Shown here one piece after another: positions 1 through 9,593 of a stretch of 37,637 nt of DNA. How positions within the stretch are numbered: the stretch's first letter is position 1; each line of letters opens with the position of its first letter. The position numbers and the translations under genes are program-made. The DNA comes from Desulfobacterales bacterium (lineage in GTDB: Bacteria; Desulfobacterota; Desulfobacteria; Desulfobacterales; Desulfolunaceae): NCBI GenBank assembly GCA_022360815.1, contig JAKSCC010000016.1, positions 1-37,637 on the forward strand, read 5' to 3'. A model generated the notes under the pieces. It was given only the letters and a program-made list of their open reading frames with translations, did not search any database and was not told where the DNA came from.

Positions 1-126
1 CTCAACCTGGAGAGTTTGCACGCCTCTTTGATATCGCCCCTGGCATGGGCCATGAGCTGGCGCAGGTAATCGGGCTCGGCCTCATCAAGGGTCTGATTCC
101 GGAACTGCTTGTAGGGCAGAAGGGGT
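1..126 (-). pseudogene. Orphan Fis-type HTH tail of an NtrC-family regulator (partial)
   Basis: Read on the minus strand, this stretch encodes a peptide beginning LLPYKQFRNQTLDEAEPDYL that aligns with residues 418-457 of the complete regulator just upstream of it, with about 26 of 40 residues identical. That segment is the end of the linker plus the first helices of the Fis-like DNA-binding domain. No receiver or AAA+ domain precedes it. Instead the frame runs back, without a stop, through an AT-rich repeat and into the 3' end of the neighbouring gene in another frame. It looks like the tail of a duplicated regulator whose front was lost. The rest of the HTH lies beyond the left edge, so a longer or rearranged gene there cannot be excluded. 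No start codon or ribosome binding site fits a real protein of this size. Confidence 0.6.
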
Positions 127-214
127 ATGCCGGGGGCCAAACTTTTAAAAAGTTTTTTGCGGAGCTTTTTTTCAAAAAAGCGACCCGCCGGAGGCCAAGC
201 TGAATAATGACCAT
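121..214. repeat. AT-rich palindromic intergenic element
   Basis: Two adjacent A/T palindromes (AAACTTTTAAAAAGTTT near 137-153 and GCTTTTTTTCAAAAAAGC near 161-178) are followed by a GC-rich block, CCCGCCGGAGGCC. This two-part composition resembles dispersed intergenic repeats I associate with Desulfobacterota genomes, but that is memory, not a search. It lies exactly at the point where similarity to the intact regulator begins, so it may mark a recombination junction. On the minus strand the AT part could also act as a terminator for the intact regulator gene. Confidence 0.4.
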
Positions 215-231
215 TTTTTTTTATGAGGCCA

Positions 232-1674
232 TCACATTTCGGTTGATGAAATTTGCTCTTTTGAGATCTGGTGTTTTTTCATGAGTTCGTAGAGGCGAGC
301 CCGGCTGAGCTTGGAGAGTGTGCACGCCTCTTTGATGTTGCCGTGGGCGTATTTGAGAAGTTTTAGAAGATAGGCGGGTTCAGCTTCGTCCAGTACCCTG
401 CATCGAAACTGCTTGTAGGGCAGGGGCGCTTGGCTGGGGGAAGGGGCAGGCTTTAGGGAAGGGGGTGTGGGAAGGTCAGGAGCTCCCACGGGGTTTATTT
501 TCTGGCGAGCCACATGAACGCGGATTGTTTCGGGAATGTGCATGGGAAAGAGCATGGGGGCATCCACAGCCGAGGAGATGATGCCCTCCATGGTGGCGGC
601 AAGCTCCCGAACGTTGCCGGGCCAGGGGTAGGCGGTGAGCGTCTCCATAAACCCCGGTGCAAACCCTTTGGCGGGAAGGCGAAACCTTTTGCACGCTTTG
701 CCGGCAAAGTGGGCGGCAAGCTCGGGCAGGTCGTCCAGCCGCTGGCGAAGGGGAGGCAGTTCAATGGTGATGGCGCGCAGTCGGTAGAGAAGGTCTTTTC
801 GAAAAAGCCCTTTTTCCACCATCTCATCTAAGTTTCGGTGGGTGGCGCTCACCAGCCTGAACCGGCTGGTGAGCTCGGTTCGGCCCCCCACCGGTCGAAA
901 CCGTTTCTCCTGAAGCACCCTTAAAAAGACTTTTTGGATGGACGGGTTCAGCTCGCCGATTTCATCAAGAAAAAGGGTGCCGCCGTCGGCCAGTTTGACC
1001 AGTCCCTCACGGTCTGCCGACGCTCCGGTAAAAGCCCCTTTTACGTGGCCGAAGAGGGTGCTTTCGGCCAGGGTCTCCGTAAGGGAGGCGCAATCCACCA
1101 CCACACAGCTCTCTTTGGGTTTTGAGCTGTTGGCGTGGAGGCATCTGACAAAGAGCTCTTTTCCGGTGCCCGTCTCTCCTGTGATCAGCACACTGGCATC
1201 GGTTCGTGCGGCCTGTGAGAGACGGGAGAGGCAAGCGGTGAGAAGGGGCCCGCTTCCCACGATGCCCTTTGTGTCGCATGGAATTTGGGCGGCGCTTTGT
1301 CTCTTTTCGCTTTCGTGATACTGAAGCACCCTTTTTAAGGCAAGAATGATCTCTTTGGGAGAGAGGGGCTTGGGAAGATAGTCCCAGGCGCCGCACTTGA
1401 TTGCCATCTCCGCTCCGTCGGCGTTTCCCACGCCGGTCATGATGATCACTTCCGGGGCGGACGGTTTTTTTCGAATCTCCTGGATGCGGTCCAGGCCGCT
1501 TCCGTCGGGCATCATCACATCCAAAAAGACCACGTCACAAGGGGCCTGATCCAGGAGTGCGATCCCCTGGGAGAGGGTGGTGGCACTGCGAGTGTCATGT
1601 CCGATGCTGGAGATCAGATCCACCAGCATGCCGTTCATGCCTCTGTCGTCATCAATAATCAGAATCGTCGCCAT
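232..1674 (-). CDS. Sigma-54-dependent NtrC-family response regulator
   Basis: This 480-residue protein is a DNA-binding transcription activator that drives RNA polymerase-sigma-54 after phosphorylation. The domains are a receiver at 1-120 (acidic pocket D8-D10, phosphoacceptor D52 in FLDVMMP, K102 in LPKP), an AAA+ domain at about 138-375, and a C-terminal Fis-type HTH at about 425-467. Visible AAA+ motifs are Walker A GETGTGKE (166-173), the sigma-54 contact loop GAFTGA (213-218), Walker B GGTLFLDE (231-238) and WPGNVREL (351-358). A Pro/Ser-rich linker sits at 400-418. The start ATG has GAGG five bases upstream, and the gene begins seven bases after the histidine kinase stop, so the two are co-transcribed and very likely cognate. 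All key residues are present. The target genes are not evident, because I found no clear sigma-54 promoter in the window. Confidence 0.95.
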   Translation of the reverse strand: MATILIIDDDRGMNGMLVDLISSIGHDTRSATTLSQGIALLDQAPCDVVFLDVMMPDGSGLDRIQEIRKKPSAPEVIIMTGVGNADGAEMAIKCGAWDYLPKPLSPKEIILALKRVLQYHESEKRQSAAQIPCDTKGIVGSGPLLTACLSRLSQAARTDASVLITGETGTGKELFVRCLHANSSKPKESCVVVDCASLTETLAESTLFGHVKGAFTGASADREGLVKLADGGTLFLDEIGELNPSIQKVFLRVLQEKRFRPVGGRTELTSRFRLVSATHRNLDEMVEKGLFRKDLLYRLRAITIELPPLRQRLDDLPELAAHFAGKACKRFRLPAKGFAPGFMETLTAYPWPGNVRELAATMEGIISSAVDAPMLFPMHIPETIRVHVARQKINPVGAPDLPTPPSLKPAPSPSQAPLPYKQFRCRVLDEAEPAYLLKLLKYAHGNIKEACTLSKLSRARLYELMKKHQISKEQISSTEM

Positions 1675-1681
1675 GGTTGCC

Positions 1682-3862
1682 TCATGCGTTGGGATGGTTG
1701 GGTGGCAGAAACGCCTGAAGTGTCTCTGCCAGCTCGTGGATGCTTACCGGTTTGTGGAGAAAGGCATCGATGCCAAATTTGGCCAGGGTCTCCTCGGCTT
1801 TTTTGCTGTCGATGCGGCCAGAGGAGAGAATCACCGGAATATCGGGACGAATAAATTTGATGCGCCAGGCCAGGTGGTCTCCGGAGAGCCTTGGCATGCG
1901 AAGGTCCGTGAGAACAAGCTGAAAGCTCCAGGGGTCTTCCCTGAAACGTTCCAGAGCCACCATGGAAGAGGTCTCGGCCACCACCTCGTAGCCCATCTCC
2001 TCCAAAAGCTCGGTGACCATTCGGGTGAGGGGCACCTCGTCATCCACCAGAAGAATTTTTGCACTGCCGTGTGAGACAACGTCCTTTGGGTCCACGGGTT
2101 CGGAAGGGCGGGTTGCGGGGTCGGTTTGGGGAACCAGAATGACAAAGGTGCTGCCTTTACCTTTTTCGCTGATGACATGGATGTGCCCGCCCCAGGCTTT
2201 GAGAATGCCGTGAACCACCGAAAGGCCCATGCCGGTCCCTTCTCCTGCGGGTTTGGTGGTGAAAAAAGGGTCGAAGATGCGCTCTTTGATCTGATCGGCA
2301 ATGCCGCAGCCCGTATCGGAGATGGAGAGGCGGGCATAGGTGCCCGGGGTCATGCCGAGGTGGGTGGTGGCTTCGTGGGGGGTCATCTCTTTTCGGTCAA
2401 GGGCAATGCGAATGGTGCCCTGGCTCTCTTCTCCAATGGCATGGGCGGCGTTGGTGCAGAGGTTGATGATCACCTGGTGGAGCTGCACAGGGTCGGCAAG
2501 GATGGTGACTCCGCTGTCTTTTATTCGGGTTTCAACGGTTACCGTTGGCGGAAGAATCACTTTGAGAAAAGCGGTGGTCTCTTTGATCACCGGAGCCGGA
2601 AGCACGGGGCGCTTTTCGTTGTCGGACGGCCTTGAGAAGGTGAGAATCTGATTGACGAGGTCTTTGCCCCGGTAGCTTGCAAAGAGGAGCTGCTGGAGCC
2701 TCTCCTTGAGTTTTCCGGTTTTGGGGGCATCAAACATCTCAATCATCTCGCCGTAGCCGATGATGGTGCCCAAAATGTTGTTGAAGTCGTGGGCAATGCC
2801 TCCGGAAAGGGTGCCGATGGCCTCCATTTTGTGCGCCTGCCTCAGCTGGTTTTCCAGCTTTTTGTTTTGCGCCTGAGCCCGTTTTCTCTCCTCCAACTCT
2901 TCCTGAAGATCGGAGGTGGCCTGGGCCACCCGTTTTTTTAAGGTGTGGTTGATGACTCCGATGGAGGTGATCACCATCAGGATAAAGAGGAGGATGCCCA
3001 AGGCGGCATACCAGAGTGGCTTTTTGTAGAGAAGAACAGCCTGCTCCAGGCCGATCCATCGTCCACGGATGATCCGTTTTTCCCGCGGTGTGATGGCGTT
3101 TAAGGTTTTTTGAATAATGGTGTGAAGTTCGGGGTAGGCTTTGTTGATGCCAATGGCGTACCTGGCCACCCACTGGGTGTGACCGGCCATGCGCAGGTTG
3201 GTGATGTGCATTTTTTCGATACTGTAAAAGGCGTTGGGAAGCTCCAGAATCATGGCATCGAGCTCGCCAAAAGAGACCTTTTCAATGCCTTCCACCCCCA
3301 ATTTTACCGGTACAATATGAAGCAAGGGGTGATTTTTTTTCAGAAACGACTCCACCACATAGTTTTCGCAGACCCCGACGGTCATCCCCTGCATGGTTTC
3401 AGGGGTGAGGTTTTGGGTTTGGGAATGGTGGGTGATCACGACCGCAGGAAATTCAAGGTAGGGGTCGGTCCAGTTCATGTAGGCCCACCTTTCGGGGGTG
3501 GGGTGGGCTGCGGCAATGAGGTCAACATCGCCTTTTTTTGCGCCGTCAAGCACATCGCTCCAGCTGTTGTAGCGAACAATCTTAAAGCGGAAGTTGAGCT
3601 TTTTCTCGATGAGCCGGATGTAGTCTGCCACCATGCCCTGGTAGCGTGATGTCTCATCAAAGCTCTCCATGGGCTCCCAACCGGGGCAGGGGGCCAGGCG
3701 AATGGTGTGGTCATGTTGTTTCAGCCACAGCGTCTCTTTTTTTGTGAGAAGAAGAGAGGGCGGCCGGGCGTTGATAAGAAGACCATAGATAAGGATGGAG
3801 AAGAGGGCCAGAGCAAGAAGGGCCCGAGTGTGTGTTGCCTTGAAAAAACGAAGAACTGCCAT
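1682..3862 (-). CDS. Hybrid histidine kinase with periplasmic solute-binding sensor domain
   Basis: This membrane sensor kinase is probably the partner of the downstream NtrC-type regulator. Numbered from the ATG (726 residues), it has an N-terminal membrane segment near 15-30, one periplasmic SBP_bac_3-like domain (about 45-275, with motifs such as GDVDLIAA and YLEFPAVV), and a second membrane segment near 283-303. A coiled coil follows at about 306-345, then HisKA with H358 in GGIAHDFNN, HATPase (NAAHAIGE, DTGCGI, TGMGLS), and a C-terminal receiver (DDE, phosphoacceptor D653 in LTDLRMP, K704). The open frame extends to a TTG at 3880, but the ATG has AAGG 11 bases upstream and is the better start. 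The ligand is unknown; such sensor domains usually bind amino acids or similar small polar solutes. The extra receiver suggests an intramolecular relay or phosphate sink. Confidence 0.93.
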   Translation of the reverse strand: MAVLRFFKATHTRALLALALFSILIYGLLINARPPSLLLTKKETLWLKQHDHTIRLAPCPGWEPMESFDETSRYQGMVADYIRLIEKKLNFRFKIVRYNSWSDVLDGAKKGDVDLIAAAHPTPERWAYMNWTDPYLEFPAVVITHHSQTQNLTPETMQGMTVGVCENYVVESFLKKNHPLLHIVPVKLGVEGIEKVSFGELDAMILELPNAFYSIEKMHITNLRMAGHTQWVARYAIGINKAYPELHTIIQKTLNAITPREKRIIRGRWIGLEQAVLLYKKPLWYAALGILLFILMVITSIGVINHTLKKRVAQATSDLQEELEERKRAQAQNKKLENQLRQAHKMEAIGTLSGGIAHDFNNILGTIIGYGEMIEMFDAPKTGKLKERLQQLLFASYRGKDLVNQILTFSRPSDNEKRPVLPAPVIKETTAFLKVILPPTVTVETRIKDSGVTILADPVQLHQVIINLCTNAAHAIGEESQGTIRIALDRKEMTPHEATTHLGMTPGTYARLSISDTGCGIADQIKERIFDPFFTTKPAGEGTGMGLSVVHGILKAWGGHIHVISEKGKGSTFVILVPQTDPATRPSEPVDPKDVVSHGSAKILLVDDEVPLTRMVTELLEEMGYEVVAETSSMVALERFREDPWSFQLVLTDLRMPRLSGDHLAWRIKFIRPDIPVILSSGRIDSKKAEETLAKFGIDAFLHKPVSIHELAETLQAFLPPNHPNA

Positions 3863-4023
3863 CTGTTTCGAAGCCTTCAACTAGCAAAATGGTTCGTGTT
3901 TTTTTACGGCATCATGGAACAGATGATTAGGAAATGGCAAGGCAAAAACCAGAGGGAAGGTAAGGCGTTTGAAGCTGTGGTTGTGCGTATAGTCTCGATT
4001 GTATGAAATAAAGTATAAAATTT

Positions 4024-4054
4024 TTGACACCTTCTTGGACTCGAGTGTAGAGTC
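4024..4054 (+). promoter_or_regulatory. Candidate promoter for the TauE/SafE permease gene
   Basis: A perfect TTGACA at 4024-4029 is followed after 19 bases by TAGAGT (4049-4054), a weak -10 with long spacing. It lies about 75 bases before the GTG start. The rest of the divergent gap back to the kinase start is AT-rich, includes another TATAAA at 4014, and shows no clear kinase promoter on the minus strand. Confidence 0.3.
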
Positions 4055-4127
4055 TTTTTTCGTTTTCATGCCATGGCGTTTTGTTGTGGTGAAGCAGGTG
4101 CGTGTCTTTACAAAAAGAGGAGAGAAT

Positions 4128-4862
4128 GTGGGGCATCAACCCGAAGTTTGGCAGATTTTATTGGCCAATGTGGCGGTGGGTATAGGGGCTTTGATTCAAA
4201 GTGGCACTGGGTTTGGGTTGGGCCTTGTGGCCGTTCCCCTTTTGATTCTTATTGATCCGGTCTTTGCTCCGGGAGCCTTTCTCGTTGCCAGCCTTTTCCA
4301 AAATATAATCATGGCAAGGCGCAATTATCTTGGTGTTCGCAGGGAATGGCTTTCGAGTATTGTTCCAGGGTTGGTGGCCGGTACCTTTTTTGCCTTTCTG
4401 GTGTTGAGATGCTTGAAGGGACCGGGGGTTGAACTTGCCATAGGTGTTACCATTTTAACGGCTGTAATGATCAGTGCGGCAGGATTTACACTAAAGGTGA
4501 CTTCCCGAAGGCTTTTGAGCGGTGCCAGCCTGGCTGGTGTGATGGGCACGTTGGCCGGTGTTCCTGGGCCGCCTTTGATTCTTCTCATACAGAATGAAAG
4601 GGGTGAGGAGATTCGAGCCAATCTGGCCCTCTCCTTTCTTGTGGGAGGGGCTTTTTCGATAGCAAGTCTTTATTTTGCAGGGCGTTTCGGGATGTTTCAG
4701 TTTTGTATGGGTTTGAGCATGATTCCCGGTATTCTTTTGGGGGCGTCACTGGGTGGGCGCTTATCCCCTTTTCTTGATGGCCCTCGTCTTCGTCCAACTC
4801 TTCTTTTACTTGTGGGATTGGGCGGAGTGGCATTGGTGTCGCGAAACCTGATGGGATGGTGA
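4128..4862 (+). CDS. TauE/SafE family membrane permease
   Basis: This polytopic inner-membrane protein of 244 residues belongs to the TauE/SafE (formerly DUF81) family, whose members are implicated in export or uptake of sulfonates, sulfite, sulfoacetate and other organic anions. About seven or eight hydrophobic segments are visible. The family-like opening is clear, with LLANVAVGIGALIQSGTGFG near residue 10, and a second related half includes MGTLAGVPGPPLILL. The longest frame starts at a TTG at 3999, but its first 43 residues are polar and do not resemble the family. The GTG chosen has AGGAG five bases upstream. The gene stands alone between the divergent kinase operon and a convergent gene, so context does not identify the substrate. 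The 20-base gap to the next gene shows no terminator. Confidence 0.85.
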   Translation: MGHQPEVWQILLANVAVGIGALIQSGTGFGLGLVAVPLLILIDPVFAPGAFLVASLFQNIIMARRNYLGVRREWLSSIVPGLVAGTFFAFLVLRCLKGPGVELAIGVTILTAVMISAAGFTLKVTSRRLLSGASLAGVMGTLAGVPGPPLILLIQNERGEEIRANLALSFLVGGAFSIASLYFAGRFGMFQFCMGLSMIPGILLGASLGGRLSPFLDGPRLRPTLLLLVGLGGVALVSRNLMGW

Positions 4863-4882
4863 AATTCAGGATCGTGTTGTTT

Positions 4883-6511
4883 TCAAAATAATTTTCTGTT
4901 TTTTTGAATGAGGGCTTCGATTTGCTTACCAAGGCCGGATAACTCTTTCAAATCTCTTTGCACAGAGGCGATGTGTCCATCGGCCTCTTTTTTTATGGTT
5001 GCCTGAAGTCTCTTTTCAAATTCTGTCTGGAGTTGTTGGGTGCTGTTTTCGAAGAGCTGTTTCAAAAGTGTATCGAGGTTGGAAGATAGCGTCAGTTGGT
5101 AGCTTTCCAGTGGTCCCTTTGCTGTGGCCAGCACTGAGAGGGTGTTGATTTCATTCAACGCTTTTTTTAAGGGCTTGAAGGAGGTGCTGGTGGATGTGAT
5201 GCGTACATTTTTTATAAGAGCTTTAAGGTGGGCGTCTAACCTATGGTTTGGCGTAATGAGGACTTTGCCGTAGAGGTCTGCGGTGGTTCTTTTCAGTTTC
5301 AGTGACTGGCCACCGTAAGGCCCTAGTTTGACGCCTTCGGCCGTTACAGTAAGGGTGTCGACACCTTTATGGTAAAAGAATCCTTTGAGTCTCATGGAAT
5401 CCACACCATCAAGTTGGTCGGCTGAGAGGTGAATGCGTGTGGGATGATTTGTCGCATTTTGACTTGTGGTGAGGTCGGAAAGCGTGCCACGGATGTCTCC
5501 CACTTTGGCTTCCACTTCAAAATGCCCTCTTTGAATCCAAACCACCCAAGGTTTTTTGGCCTCAACAGGTAGATTTTCTTGGCTGTTTTTTTGAGGGGGA
5601 GGAGAGAGCAGGGGGCGAAGCTTACGATAGAGGTGTGTGCCCTTTTCCAGTCTGTTTTTCCACGCTTCGCCTAAAAGGAGATCGGTTACCTGGCCGAGTC
5701 CTTGGGAGTCCAGGGTGTATTTCTTTTTAAGCCTTTTGTAGTCCGACTGAGTTAATTCAGGAAGGGTCTTAAGGCGGTTTGTAAAGGCAAGGAGATCGTT
5801 TTTAAGTTCCTTTCTGAATGCCTCTATTTTTTTTAGATCCGCTTTCACCTCTTTGGTGATTTTTTTAAGCTCATCTGCTTTGGAAAAGAAGGCGCTCAGG
5901 TCGAGCTTTCCGTTTTTTAAGGAACGAAGTCGTTTTTCATACCCCTTGAAGGTCTCATCATCTGGAAGCGATTCCATGTGGGCTTTGTATCTCTTTTCAG
6001 CGGCTTTTATATTGGCTTGGATGCGTCTGGCTTCTTCTACACTTCTCAGTGTTTCCTGGGCGAGGATCTCTTTGGGGTCTTTAAAATCAAGGGATGGGAG
6101 TTGAATCAGATCTCTCTTTTTTGGGGGCTGGGGAAGTGGATCTTTGGGGTGTAAGGCACCGGATGTGGTTCTTGGGGTGTTGAAGCGGACTCCTGAAGCA
6201 TCCATTTCGGTGCAGATGAATTGCCTTTTGAAGAGAGATTTGCCCTGAACAGCAAAGGCGATGCGCCTGATTTGAATCGTGTTGGACATGGGGCTTGTGG
6301 CGTCGGCGATTTGAAGATCTGAAAGTGAGATTCCCAAAGGGGAAAGGGTGAGGTGGGCGTCGGCCACTTCTACCTTGGCCTCGGCAATGAGGGAACCTGT
6401 GTTTTCGATGGCTTTTTTGAGTAGGGCGTCAGCAAAGAGAAAGACGCCTGCTGTTGCAAGAAGAAGGGCAAAGGTGAGACTGATGAGAACCCTTAAGAGA
6501 AATTTTCTCAT
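4883..6511 (-). CDS. TIGR03545 family protein (AsmA-like envelope protein)
   Basis: The 542-residue protein has one N-terminal membrane anchor (about residues 5-27) and a long periplasmic part. The opening, with hydrophobic anchor followed by SLIAEAKVEVADAHLTLSPL, has the pattern of AsmA/DUF748-like proteins that span or line the periplasm, and overall it resembles the uncharacterised TIGR03545 family. Residues roughly 155-265 are highly charged and predicted to be coiled coil, and a second charged coil ends the protein. An AAGG sits upstream of the ATG. It follows pntB by 45 bases on the same strand and may be read from the same transcript. In several proteobacteria this family is encoded beside a TIGR03546 membrane protein; none is in this window. 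The molecular function is unknown; a role in lipid or envelope transport is inference only. Confidence 0.75.
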   Translation of the reverse strand: MRKFLLRVLISLTFALLLATAGVFLFADALLKKAIENTGSLIAEAKVEVADAHLTLSPLGISLSDLQIADATSPMSNTIQIRRIAFAVQGKSLFKRQFICTEMDASGVRFNTPRTTSGALHPKDPLPQPPKKRDLIQLPSLDFKDPKEILAQETLRSVEEARRIQANIKAAEKRYKAHMESLPDDETFKGYEKRLRSLKNGKLDLSAFFSKADELKKITKEVKADLKKIEAFRKELKNDLLAFTNRLKTLPELTQSDYKRLKKKYTLDSQGLGQVTDLLLGEAWKNRLEKGTHLYRKLRPLLSPPPQKNSQENLPVEAKKPWVVWIQRGHFEVEAKVGDIRGTLSDLTTSQNATNHPTRIHLSADQLDGVDSMRLKGFFYHKGVDTLTVTAEGVKLGPYGGQSLKLKRTTADLYGKVLITPNHRLDAHLKALIKNVRITSTSTSFKPLKKALNEINTLSVLATAKGPLESYQLTLSSNLDTLLKQLFENSTQQLQTEFEKRLQATIKKEADGHIASVQRDLKELSGLGKQIEALIQKNRKLF

Positions 6512-6556
6512 AATATGCGCCTTTTCAGCATGAAAGCCTGACCGAAGGGGTGATGT

Positions 6557-7954
6557 TTAAAGCTGGCGTACAGAGTTGAGAAGGCCTGTGATACTCTCTT
6601 TGGCATCACCAAAGAGCATCCGTGTGTTTGTTTTGAAGAAGAGGGGGTTTTCTACACCGGCATATCCCGTGGCCATGCTCCGTTTTAAAACCACCACGAT
6701 TCCAGCTCGCCACACCTCAAGAATCGGCATACCTGCGATGGGGCTTGAAGGGTCTTCCAAGGCCGACGGGTTGACGATGTCGTTGGCACCGATAACGAGG
6801 ATAACGTCGGTGTCTGATAGGTCCTGGTTGATCTCATCCATTTCAAGGACGATGTCGTAAGGCACCTTGGCTTCGGCCAGAAGCACATTCATATGGCCGG
6901 GCATACGGCCTGCCACAGGGTGAATGGCAAAACGGACGGAGATACCTTTCTCTTTAAGGATTTCAGTGAGTTGATAAACCGGGTGCTGGGCTTGGGCTAC
7001 AGCCATGCCGTATCCGGGAACAATGACCACATTTTTGGCTTCAGAGAGAAGGGTTGCTGTCTCTTGCTGGTTTGTGGCTATCACCTCTCTGGTTTCTTCT
7101 CCTTCTGAAACGGTACCCGAAGAGGTTCCAAATCCCCCCAATATGACGTTAAAAAGGCTTCGGTTCATGGCCCGACACATGATGGTGGAGAGGATGGCTC
7201 CGCTTGCTCCCACCAGAGCCCCTGCAATAATCAAAAGGTCATTGCCCAGCATAAAGCCCGTGGCAGCAGCGGCCCAGCCGGAATAGGAGTTAAGCATGGA
7301 GATGACCACCGGCATGTCGGCCCCTCCGATGGCCATAACCATATGCCAGCCAAGGCCGAAGGCGATGAGGGTCATAACAAGGAGTCCAAGAAGGGCGAAT
7401 CCTTTTGATTGGGCTCCAACAAAAAGGATACCGAGCCAGAGTGCGACAAGAATGGCAATAAGGTTGATAAGGTGGCGAAACGGGAGGGTTAAGGGCTTGC
7501 TGCCAATGGTTCCCCGCAGTTTTCCAAAGGCCACCACCGATCCGGTGAAGGTGATGGCACCGATGAAGACCCCTGCAAACACTTCAATCTCATGGATGGT
7601 TTTTTCGATGCCGGAAAAGTGGGCTTCAGGGTCGATGTATCCAGCAATCCCTACGAGAACCGCAGCCATGCCAACAAAGCTGTGAAGGATGGCCACCAGC
7701 TCTGGCATCTGCGTCATTTGAACTTTTCGAGAGACAGCCACTCCCATGGCCCCTCCGATACCCATGGTGATGACGATAAGTGCATAACCCGTTACCTCGC
7801 TGCTGAAGATGGTGGCAAAAAGTGCGATAGCCATGCCGAGGATGCCGTAGAGGTTGCCTCGTCTTGCCGTCTCCTGATTGCTGAGTCCGCCCAGGGAGAG
7901 GATAAAGAGAACGCCGGAGGCGATGTATGCTGTGGTGATGAGGCTGCTGTTCAT
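6557..7954 (-). CDS. pntB: NAD(P)+ transhydrogenase subunit beta
   Basis: PntB is the membrane and NADP(H)-binding subunit of the proton-translocating transhydrogenase, which couples hydride transfer from NADH to NADP+ to proton entry. The 465-residue length matches the family. The first 260 residues are a run of about eight or nine membrane segments (dII). The last 180 form the NADP(H)-binding dIII, with [32 protein letters not shown] and [12 protein letters not shown] visible. Its ATG overlaps the pntA stop in ATGA, giving tight translational coupling and equal stoichiometry. The enzyme supplies NADPH for biosynthesis and redox defence. Confidence 0.97.
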   Translation of the reverse strand: MNSSLITTAYIASGVLFILSLGGLSNQETARRGNLYGILGMAIALFATIFSSEVTGYALIVITMGIGGAMGVAVSRKVQMTQMPELVAILHSFVGMAAVLVGIAGYIDPEAHFSGIEKTIHEIEVFAGVFIGAITFTGSVVAFGKLRGTIGSKPLTLPFRHLINLIAILVALWLGILFVGAQSKGFALLGLLVMTLIAFGLGWHMVMAIGGADMPVVISMLNSYSGWAAAATGFMLGNDLLIIAGALVGASGAILSTIMCRAMNRSLFNVILGGFGTSSGTVSEGEETREVIATNQQETATLLSEAKNVVIVPGYGMAVAQAQHPVYQLTEILKEKGISVRFAIHPVAGRMPGHMNVLLAEAKVPYDIVLEMDEINQDLSDTDVILVIGANDIVNPSALEDPSSPIAGMPILEVWRAGIVVVLKRSMATGYAGVENPLFFKTNTRMLFGDAKESITGLLNSVRQL

Positions 7955-9501
7955 GATTTGCCTCCTTTCCTGAACATTTTGAGCATGCGCTGCGTCACAA
8001 GGAAACCACCGGCCACGTTGATGGTGGCAATGAGGATGGCAATGGCGGCAAGCAGGGTTTTCAAGCTGAAAAAAGGTCCTGAGATTTGAAGCAGAGCCCC
8101 GATGACGATGATACCGCTGATGGCGTTGGTGACACTCATGAGCGGGGTGTGAAGTGACGGGGTGACGTTCCAGATCACCATATACCCCACAAAGCAGGCG
8201 AGGACAAAGACCGTTAGGTGCTGAAGAAAATCCGGCGGAACAACGTTTCCTATTTTAAAGAGGAGATATCCAGAAAGACCCAAAAGGAGAAAGGGCGTGA
8301 TTTGAGCTTTCTTTTTTTTCCAGAGGGCTTGGGGAGGCGGCGGGGCCTGAGGTTTGGGGGCTTCTGGTTTGGGGATCTCTTTGGGCGGGGGCGGTGGCCA
8401 GGTGACCTCTCCCTTTTGGGTGACCATCATGGTTCGAGTGATCTCATCATCCAGATAAAAAACGGGCTTTCCGTCTTTGTCAGGCGTGAGATGATCCAGG
8501 AGGTGGGCAAGGTTGGTGGCATAGAGCTCACTTGCCTGGTTGGCGAGGCGGCTCACCATATCGGTGTAGCCAATGAGGGTGACCCCCTCTTTGACCACAG
8601 CTTTGCCTGCCTCAACAAGCTCACAGTTTCCTCCCTGCTCTGCGGCCAAGTCAACAATGACGCTGCCAGGATTCATGGATTTTATCATTTCGTGGGTGAT
8701 GAGAAGGGGGGCTTTTTTTCCGGGAATCATGGCTGTGGTGATGATGATATCCACTTCTTTGGCTTGTTGGGCGAAAAGAGTCATTTCTGCTTCGATGAAG
8801 GCATCGCTCATCACCTTGGCATAGCCCCCTTCACCTGCTCCCTCCTCTTCAAAGTCGAGCATGAGAAATTCAGCCCCCATACTCTCCACCTGCTCTTTTA
8901 CTTCGGGGCGGGTGTCAAAGGCTCGAACAATGGCTCCAAGGCTTCCGGCGGTGCCGATGGCCGCAAGACCGGCCACCCCGGCTCCGATGACGAGAACCCT
9001 TGCAGGCGGCATTTTTCCGGCGGCTGTAACCTGGCCGGTAAAGAAGCGACCAAAGGCGCTTGCCGCCTCCACCACTGCTCTGTACCCTGCGATATTGGCC
9101 ATGGAGCTTAAGGCATCAAGTTTTTGTGCACGCGTGATGCGGGGTACCTGATCCATGGCGAGAGTTCGGATGCCTTTGGATGCCAGGGTCTTAAGGAGTT
9201 CTGGGTGGTTTGCTGGCTGCACAAAAGAGATAAGGGTCGCTTCACGTTTAATTGTATTGATGGCTTCAGGCTCTGGAACCCGCACACTGAAAATCATGTC
9301 TGCTTGGGAAAAGAGAGATTGGGTATCGGTGAGGGTGGCACCGGCCTCTTTGTAAGCGTGATCCGAAAAACCGGCTGATTCACCAGCTCCTGGTTCCACG
9401 TGGACTGTGTACCCCAGAGCGATTAATTTTTTAACGGTTTGTGGTGTGGCCGCCACACGCTTTTCATCTGGTGAGTACTCTTTTGGGATGCCTATGTTCA
9501 C
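7951..9501 (-). CDS. pntA: NAD(P)+ transhydrogenase subunit alpha
   Basis: PntA carries the NAD(H)-binding dI and the first membrane helices of dII. The 516-residue length matches the fused E. coli-type subunit. Residues 1-370 form dI (opening [20 protein letters not shown], nucleotide fold [21 protein letters not shown], and [15 protein letters not shown]). A strikingly Pro/Lys-rich linker follows at about 370-397, then four membrane segments. Translation starts at GTG, with AGGAG about nine bases upstream; no nearer ATG fits. It is the first gene of pntA-pntB and probably of the transcript that includes the TIGR03545 gene. A good promoter sits upstream. Confidence 0.97.
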   Translation of the reverse strand: MNIGIPKEYSPDEKRVAATPQTVKKLIALGYTVHVEPGAGESAGFSDHAYKEAGATLTDTQSLFSQADMIFSVRVPEPEAINTIKREATLISFVQPANHPELLKTLASKGIRTLAMDQVPRITRAQKLDALSSMANIAGYRAVVEAASAFGRFFTGQVTAAGKMPPARVLVIGAGVAGLAAIGTAGSLGAIVRAFDTRPEVKEQVESMGAEFLMLDFEEEGAGEGGYAKVMSDAFIEAEMTLFAQQAKEVDIIITTAMIPGKKAPLLITHEMIKSMNPGSVIVDLAAEQGGNCELVEAGKAVVKEGVTLIGYTDMVSRLANQASELYATNLAHLLDHLTPDKDGKPVFYLDDEITRTMMVTQKGEVTWPPPPPKEIPKPEAPKPQAPPPPQALWKKKKAQITPFLLLGLSGYLLFKIGNVVPPDFLQHLTVFVLACFVGYMVIWNVTPSLHTPLMSVTNAISGIIVIGALLQISGPFFSLKTLLAAIAILIATINVAGGFLVTQRMLKMFRKGGKS

Positions 9502-9552
9502 GGGGTGTCTCCTGTAAAATGGAGGTGATGGGGTGGGATATGTTTTCTAAAT

Positions 9553-9581
9553 AATATGGATATGATTCGAAGGGTTTTCAA
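9553..9581 (-). promoter_or_regulatory. Candidate sigma-70 promoter of pntAB
   Basis: On the minus strand TTGAAA (9576-9581) and CATATT (9553-9558) are separated by exactly 17 bases. Transcription would start near 9546, about 45 bases before the GTG of pntA. The position and spacing are good; the -10 matches at four of six bases. Confidence 0.5.
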
Positions 9582-9593
9582 GGGGAAAGAGAT

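Noticed and set aside
232-3862. Sigma-54 promoter near the NtrC-type regulator
   Set aside because: No TGGCAC-N5-TTGC match was found in the intergenic gaps I read; TGGCAC near 9632 lacks the second half.
8218-9111. Long plus-strand open frame (297 codons) opposite pntA
   Set aside because: It is antisense to a certain gene; its sequence is rich in Gly, Phe and His in the pattern of a shadow frame and has no start signal.
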